A stretch of DNA of 9,497 nucleotides. Origin: Candidatus Altarchaeales archaeon (GTDB lineage: Archaea > Altiarchaeota > Altiarchaeia > IMC4 > QMZM01). Positions 6,108-9,497 of this stretch are shown piece by piece. Every line of letters starts with the position of its first letter. The stretch's first letter is position 1. Position numbers and translations under genes: made by a program. A model generated the notes under the pieces. The model made no database searches. It saw only the letters and a list, made by a program, of their open reading frames with translations, and was not told the DNA's origin. The stretch covers positions 1 through 9,497 of the forward strand of contig QMZJ01000041.1 of assembly GCA_003663115.1 (NCBI GenBank), read 5' to 3'.

Positions 6108-6124
6108 AATTTTTAAGTATTTAA
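6108..6124 (+). promoter_or_regulatory. Internal promoter for rpl1-rpl10
   Basis: TTTTTAAGT (6110-6118) begins four bases after the rpl11 stop. Used as a TATA box, it would start RNA near 6140, just before the first arm of the leader hairpin and about 53 bases before the rpl1 start. It closely resembles the box before spt5. Confidence 0.45.
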
Positions 6125-6144
6125 TCTAAATGACTATATTCCGC

Positions 6145-6187
6145 TCCTGTTCACTACCATATTTACTTGTTTGGTTTGGTAGGAGGA
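6145..6187 (+). promoter_or_regulatory. Leader hairpin that can pair the rpl1 Shine-Dalgarno
   Basis: CTACCA (6154-6159) pairs exactly with TGGTAG (6177-6182). Outside it TCCT (6145-6148) pairs with AGGA (6184-6187), leaving an internal loop of five bases against one; the apical loop is 17 bases. The second arm includes most of AGGAGG (6181-6186), the ribosome binding site of rpl1, so the folded leader would hinder translation. Archaeal L1 is known to repress its own operon by binding mRNA that imitates its 23S site, in some methanogens within the leader. I do not see a sure match to that L1 target here, so the controlling ligand is inferred. Confidence 0.45.
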
Positions 6188-6192
6188 ATATG

Positions 6193-6828
6193 ATGGAGAA
6201 AGGGGAGATCATAAAGCGAATTGAGGAGTTAAGTGCAAAGACGAAAAAGAGGAGATTTAAGCAGTCTGCAGAGATCAGCATTAATTTTAAAGACCTCAAT
6301 ATGGAGAGTGCTGAAAACAAACTCAATCTCAACATATTGCTACCCAAGGGTAGAAACAAGGAGGTAAATATCGGCATCTTTGCGGACGGAGACATGAATG
6401 TCAGGGCAAAAAAGCTCTCTAAATTTGTTCTGAACAAGAAGGAGTTAGAAGAATACTCCAAGAAGAGAAGAAAAATGAGGAAATTCGCCGATCTCTGCTA
6501 TTGGTTTATTGCTCAACCGGAACTGATGCCCATAATCGGCAGGACCTGGGGTATCATCTTAGGGCCGAGGGGAAAGATGCCACAACCAGTTCCAGCAACG
6601 GCCGACCTGGATGCGATAGTTGAGAGACTAAAGAATACTGTGAGGATAAGATCGAAGAAGAACCCCACGGTAAATGTTCCAGTGGGTACGGAGGATATGA
6701 AACCGGAGGACCTGGCTGAGAATATCCTCGCCGTAATGAATGGAATTGAGAGGCAGATCCCTCCGGATAAGATCAGGTCGGTGTACTTCAAAACTACGAT
6801 GAGTCGCGCAATTAGATTAGACAGATAA
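6193..6828 (+). CDS. rpl1: Large-subunit ribosomal protein L1 (uL1)
   Basis: L1 forms the movable L1 stalk near the ribosomal E site and in archaea and bacteria can also repress its own mRNA. From the ATG at 6193 it has 211 residues, normal for archaea. The N-terminal KKRRFKQSAEISINFKDLN (18-36) matches the first strands of domain I, and ILGPRGKMPQPVP (122-134) in domain II is the family signature. NVPVGTEDMKPEDLAENI (161-178) follows as expected. AGGAGG ends six bases before 6193. A second ATG at 6190 is only three bases from it, and a far upstream in-frame ATG at 6130 would add 21 residues unlike any L1. The predicted leader hairpin lies within that extension, so the long form is very probably not made. 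rpl10 starts one base after the stop. Confidence 0.95.
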   Translation: MEKGEIIKRIEELSAKTKKRRFKQSAEISINFKDLNMESAENKLNLNILLPKGRNKEVNIGIFADGDMNVRAKKLSKFVLNKKELEEYSKKRRKMRKFADLCYWFIAQPELMPIIGRTWGIILGPRGKMPQPVPATADLDAIVERLKNTVRIRSKKNPTVNVPVGTEDMKPEDLAENILAVMNGIERQIPPDKIRSVYFKTTMSRAIRLDR

Positions 6829-6829
6829 A

Positions 6830-7783
6830 ATGGTAGCCAAGTGGAAATTTGAGGAGGTTAAGGAGCTAACGAAGAGGATATCGAAATCGAAGGTGATTGC
6901 CTTAGCTAATATCGGTGGAATCCCATCGAGACAGCTTCAGCTGATGAGGAAACGCCTTAAAGGAAAGGCAGAGCTGAGGGTAGGTAAAAATAACCTTATA
7001 AAGATGTCCTTTGAGAGGGCGGGTATAAAGGGTCTGGATAAACACGTTCGGGGATCTGTGGGTTTGATCTTTACCGATCTGGACCCATTCAAGTTGAACA
7101 AAATTCTAAAATCCAGCAGGGTATCCGCCCCGGCAAAAGCGGGCAGCATCGCACCGAAGGACATAGTGGTTCCCTCGGGGGACACATCCCTGCCAGCGGG
7201 ACCGATAATCGGAGACCTTCAGAGGCTCGGAATCAAGGCAAGGATTCAGGAGGGGAGGATTATCGTGACGGAGGATTCGCTGGTTGTGAGGAAGGGAGAG
7301 GAGATCTCCCGGGATATGGCAGGCGTTCTAACAAGGCTGGGTATAGAGCCGATAGAAATCGGTCTTGAGTTAAACGCCGCTTATGAGGACGGCGTAATCT
7401 ACACCTCCGATATACTCGATATCGATGAAACGAAGACGATCTCTGATCTACAAAGCTCTTATAGAGATGCATTAAATCTCGCCTTGAATTCTGGGATATA
7501 CAACTCGGTAACAATAAAGTACCTACTAAATGATGCCTTTAACAGCGCCATTAATTTGACTATAAATGCAGAGATACCAACCAGAGAAACGATAAGATTC
7601 CTGCTATCAAAAGCGAACATGGAGATGTTATCCCTTAAATCCAGAATCTCTGGCGATTCTGTCTCTGGTGCCCAGGCCGGGGGGGAGAACGAGAGAGAGG
7701 AAGAACCCAAAAAAGAGGTTGAGAGAGAGGAAGAGAAAACCGAGGATGAAGCCGCATCCGGTCTGGCTTCCTTGTTTGGTTAG
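6830..7783 (+). CDS. rpl10: Large-subunit ribosomal protein L10 (P0, uL10), stalk base
   Basis: L10/P0 anchors the stalk that recruits translation GTPases. The 317 residues show an rRNA-binding N-terminal domain (about 1-105, with the basic RQLQLMRKRLKGKAELRVGK at 34-53). The archaeal insertion domain follows at about 107-185 (SGDTSLPAGPIIGDLQRLGI at 117-135). A helical spine covers 203-272, made of three related units starting at TI 203, TI 228 and TI 254, each with the pattern TIxxL...A...A...; such units each hold one L12 dimer. An acidic tail (about 285-307) ends in GLASLFG, like the factor-binding end shared by P0 and L12. The start is one base after rpl1 with no clear Shine-Dalgarno. 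rpl12, normally next, is missing. The stop codon interlocks with that of the minus-strand gene. Confidence 0.95.
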   Translation: MVAKWKFEEVKELTKRISKSKVIALANIGGIPSRQLQLMRKRLKGKAELRVGKNNLIKMSFERAGIKGLDKHVRGSVGLIFTDLDPFKLNKILKSSRVSAPAKAGSIAPKDIVVPSGDTSLPAGPIIGDLQRLGIKARIQEGRIIVTEDSLVVRKGEEISRDMAGVLTRLGIEPIEIGLELNAAYEDGVIYTSDILDIDETKTISDLQSSYRDALNLALNSGIYNSVTIKYLLNDAFNSAINLTINAEIPTRETIRFLLSKANMEMLSLKSRISGDSVSGAQAGGENEREEEPKKEVEREEEKTEDEAASGLASLFG

Positions 7784-8364
7784 AGGTTTTTCTTTATTCT
7801 GTGTAGAGAAGACACGATAAAGCTTCTTAATTCGTGTCCCCTCTTCCCCTGTTTACCGAAGGTCTTCCTGGATGTTGGTGCAGTCTTCTTCTTGTTTACG
7901 ATTAGGATTAATAAAATTACGATTATCGTGAGAGGCAGATATGGGCTTGAAACTGATGGTATTGAAATAGTAAAACCCGTAATGTCAGGAATCATTGAAC
8001 CGCCCTCTTTCTTCTCTACTTCAGCGCTTCCCGTTTCATTGATGGGAAGAGAGGGTATCTTGATCGTAAAGCTTGCCACTCTGCTTATTTCAGCGGATTT
8101 TGCCTCGAGATTAACCAGATAGAATTTCTTGCAGTCTCCGCCGCACAGTTCTGGGGTTATTTTAATCCTCAGGATAACTGGCTTCTCTTCATTTATCTCT
8201 AATCCATCCACGTGACTGGGTAACAGCTCGTACCAGTCGGCAGATATACCAGATACATGGATATAGATGGTCTCCGTTAGATTTATCTGACCGGAATTGA
8301 AGAGTGTAAATTCTATCTCTGTGATGTCATTTAATGGCACATTAACCATATCTGGGAGATTCAA
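7780..8364 (-). CDS. 5'-truncated membrane-anchored surface protein remnant
   Basis: I cannot name this gene. The 194 residues from a TTG at 8364 start in the middle of what looks like an Ig-like beta-sandwich: NDITEIEFTLFNSGQINLTE (12-31) has the pattern of CARDB/NEW3-type extracellular domains (compare COG1470-like archaeal proteins). Two cysteines (C74, C78 in ELCGGDCKKF) may form a disulfide. A single membrane span lies at about 142-156 (YLPLTIIVILLILIV), followed by a basic tail of about 38 residues. That orientation puts the domain outside the cell, which needs a signal peptide, yet none is present, and the frame closes at a stop (8380-8382) five codons further up. The simplest reading is loss of the 5' part, probably by rearrangement near the adjacent insertion sequence. 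The stop interlocks with that of rpl10. It could still be expressed as a short protein, but I doubt it. Confidence 0.55.
   Translation of the reverse strand: MNLPDMVNVPLNDITEIEFTLFNSGQINLTETIYIHVSGISADWYELLPSHVDGLEINEEKPVILRIKITPELCGGDCKKFYLVNLEAKSAEISRVASFTIKIPSLPINETGSAEVEKKEGGSMIPDITGFTISIPSVSSPYLPLTIIVILLILIVNKKKTAPTSRKTFGKQGKRGHELRSFIVSSLHRIKKNL
7784..7797 (+). terminator. T-rich stop after rpl10
   Basis: TTTTTCTTTATT begins four bases after the rpl10 stop codon (7787 onward). It is a plausible archaeal terminator for the ribosomal operon, though it lies inside the end of the opposing gene. Confidence 0.4.
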
Positions 8365-8382
8365 CTTGAGTTTGACAACTTA

Positions 8383-8595
8383 GATTTCTCCCAAAAATCA
8401 ATAGCTATGGAATCTATTTTCTCTCTTATCCCCTAATAAACCGACATACTAAAAAATTGGGCATTCTCGCAGGATAGCTGTTTACAGAGGGATAAATCTG
8501 TGTTTTTTTTAAAGACGTAGGTATACAAAATAGAACGATAAAAACATGTCTTAAATACATAAAAGTATTCATATAAGTATATCTACATATATAAT
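8383..8595. other. A/T-rich gap between truncated gene and transposase
   Basis: No gene is seen here on either strand. The stretch probably contains the left end of the insertion sequence, but without the other end its terminal inverted repeat and target duplication cannot be placed. It has a run of eight T at 8503-8510. TATA-like boxes at about 8554-8566 and 8569-8580 could drive the transposase. AATAC/GTATT forms a small inverted repeat near 8555-8570. Confidence 0.5.
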
Positions 8596-9497
8596 ATGGC
8601 CTGGAGTATCCATGAAATAGAAAAGAAATCGGGAAAAACATACATTGCCCTAAAGAGAAGTTATCGGGAGGGCAAGAAGGTAAGGTCTGAGTATATCTAC
8701 CTGGGCCCAGTTAGATCCGCTGCTAAGATGTTAGGCGAAATGCAGACCAGGCCCCTGATAGATGAAAAAGAGATAAGCTACAGTGGAGAAATGATCCTAG
8801 GCAAGGTAGCTAAGTCCATTCACTTCAAGCATGTTCTGAATAGATACCTTGAAGACAAACGAACAGCCAATGTGCTACAGAGCATCATTATCCTCAGAAC
8901 CCTCTTCCCAGAAAGCAAACGCAAACTGGTTCTGAAAAGACTGGAAAGCTCTATTTTAAAGTATTCCACCGATCTGAAATATCTGGAGGAGGTGTATCGC
9001 TTCATGGACGTCATCTATAAGCATCTTGGGGACATCCTGTATGATGTGATAAGGATCGCAGTCAAGAGGTATTCCCTTGACTTAGAGCACCTGATAATAG
9101 ATGGAACCCGGATTAAGATCTACAAGGATGAAGAAACTGGCTTAGTAAGATTTGGGTTCAGTGGGAACGACAGAAGGGATCTGCCTCAGGTGAACCTCGT
9201 TCTGGGAGTGAACAACCAACAAGTACCGCTCTTTGTAAACACCTATCCAGGAAGTACTCACGATGTTGAGATGTTTCAGGACTTTATAAAGCGTATTAAT
9301 ACTCAATATCGGGACCTAACTCGGAGGATTGAACAAAAGTTCATTGTCTTTGACCGGGGTAATGTGAACAAAGGAAACATAAAGTATCTGAGAGGGTTTA
9401 GGAAGCAGGGTATCTACTTTATCTCCATGCTCCGTACGAACAGTGCGGGGGGGTTTATCAGGAGAGTAGACAAAGCCGACTTGAAGCTAATATACTC
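8500..9497 (+). mobile_element. Insertion sequence of IS1634-like (IS4 superfamily) type, left part
   Basis: The transposase beginning at 8596 and running off the right edge marks an insertion sequence whose right end is outside the window. The left boundary given here is arbitrary; the true end should lie between 8383 and 8595. The A/T-rich sequence before the transposase fits an element carrying its own promoter. Confidence 0.55.
8596..9497 (+). CDS. DDE transposase, IS1634-like (partial, runs off window)
   Basis: This open frame carries 300 codons without a stop to the window end, so the C-terminus is missing. It resembles IS1634/IS4-superfamily DDE transposases, which cut and paste DNA with two Mg2+ ions. 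The N-terminal part (RSYREGKKVRSEYIYLGPV, 21-39) is the small domain that opens this family. LIIDGTRIKIY (166-176) holds the first catalytic aspartate (Asp169). GFSGNDRRDLPQVNLVLGV (187-205) matches the family's G-x-S-x-D-x-R-x-DLPQ stretch, and PLFVNTYPGSTHDVEMF (211-227) the typical PGN/S-T-D-V segment. IVFDRGN (250-256) holds the second aspartate (Asp253). The catalytic glutamate lies beyond the edge. The start is the first ATG; no Shine-Dalgarno is present. The frame shown is intact, so the element may be active or recently so. Confidence 0.88.
   Translation, partial: MAWSIHEIEKKSGKTYIALKRSYREGKKVRSEYIYLGPVRSAAKMLGEMQTRPLIDEKEISYSGEMILGKVAKSIHFKHVLNRYLEDKRTANVLQSIIILRTLFPESKRKLVLKRLESSILKYSTDLKYLEEVYRFMDVIYKHLGDILYDVIRIAVKRYSLDLEHLIIDGTRIKIYKDEETGLVRFGFSGNDRRDLPQVNLVLGVNNQQVPLFVNTYPGSTHDVEMFQDFIKRINTQYRDLTRRIEQKFIVFDRGNVNKGNIKYLRGFRKQGIYFISMLRTNSAGGFIRRVDKADLKLIY

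Noticed and set aside
6130..6192. Upstream ATG extending rpl1 by 21 residues
   Set aside because: The extension has no L1 similarity, lies before or around the predicted RNA start and hairpin, and a strong AGGAGG precedes the ATG at 6193.
7892..8122. Plus-strand frame of 76 codons that might be a displaced rpl12
   Set aside because: It lacks the L12 N-terminal pattern and the acidic GALFG-type end, and lies opposite the membrane-protein frame.
8426..8641. Minus-strand 71-codon frame in the gap before the transposase
   Set aside because: It runs into the transposase start region, has no recognisable features and does not continue the truncated surface protein.

Overview
This window is archaeal chromosomal DNA of about 45% G+C by eye. 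Archaeal markers are ribosomal protein L35Ae (eL33), archaeal-type L1, L11 and L10/P0, a Spt5-type NusG followed directly by L11, a 60-residue archaeal SecE, and TATA-like A/T boxes about 25 bases before several genes. FtsZ argues against most Crenarchaeota. From memory L35Ae is patchy among euryarchaea, so a deep-branching euryarchaeal or similar lineage is the best guess; the exact lineage is not resolved.

Layout, left to right. Positions 1-295 hold no convincing gene but are dense in inverted repeats, including a possible three-way junction, so an undescribed structured RNA is possible. rpl35ae (minus strand) is divergent from a four-gene operon porG-porD-porA-porB, which encodes a complete four-subunit 2-oxoacid (most likely pyruvate):ferredoxin oxidoreductase. 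A T-rich stop and a new promoter lead into ftsZ-secE-spt5-rpl11-rpl1-rpl10, the conserved euryarchaeal block joining cell division, protein export, transcription elongation and the ribosomal stalk. Two internal promoters seem likely, before spt5 and before rpl1. The rpl1 leader can fold so that its Shine-Dalgarno sequence is paired.

The block ends oddly. rpl12, which normally follows rpl10, is absent, although L10 keeps three helical repeats for holding L12 dimers. In its place is a convergent, 5'-truncated gene for a membrane-anchored surface protein, about 215 bases of A/T-rich DNA, and the first 300 codons of an IS1634-like transposase that runs off the right edge. A mobile element has probably remodelled the end of the operon.

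Most of the window is housekeeping. The points that merit follow-up are the structured left edge, the rpl1 leader hairpin, the missing rpl12 and the truncated gene beside the insertion sequence. I see no defence system, CRISPR array, tRNA or rRNA.
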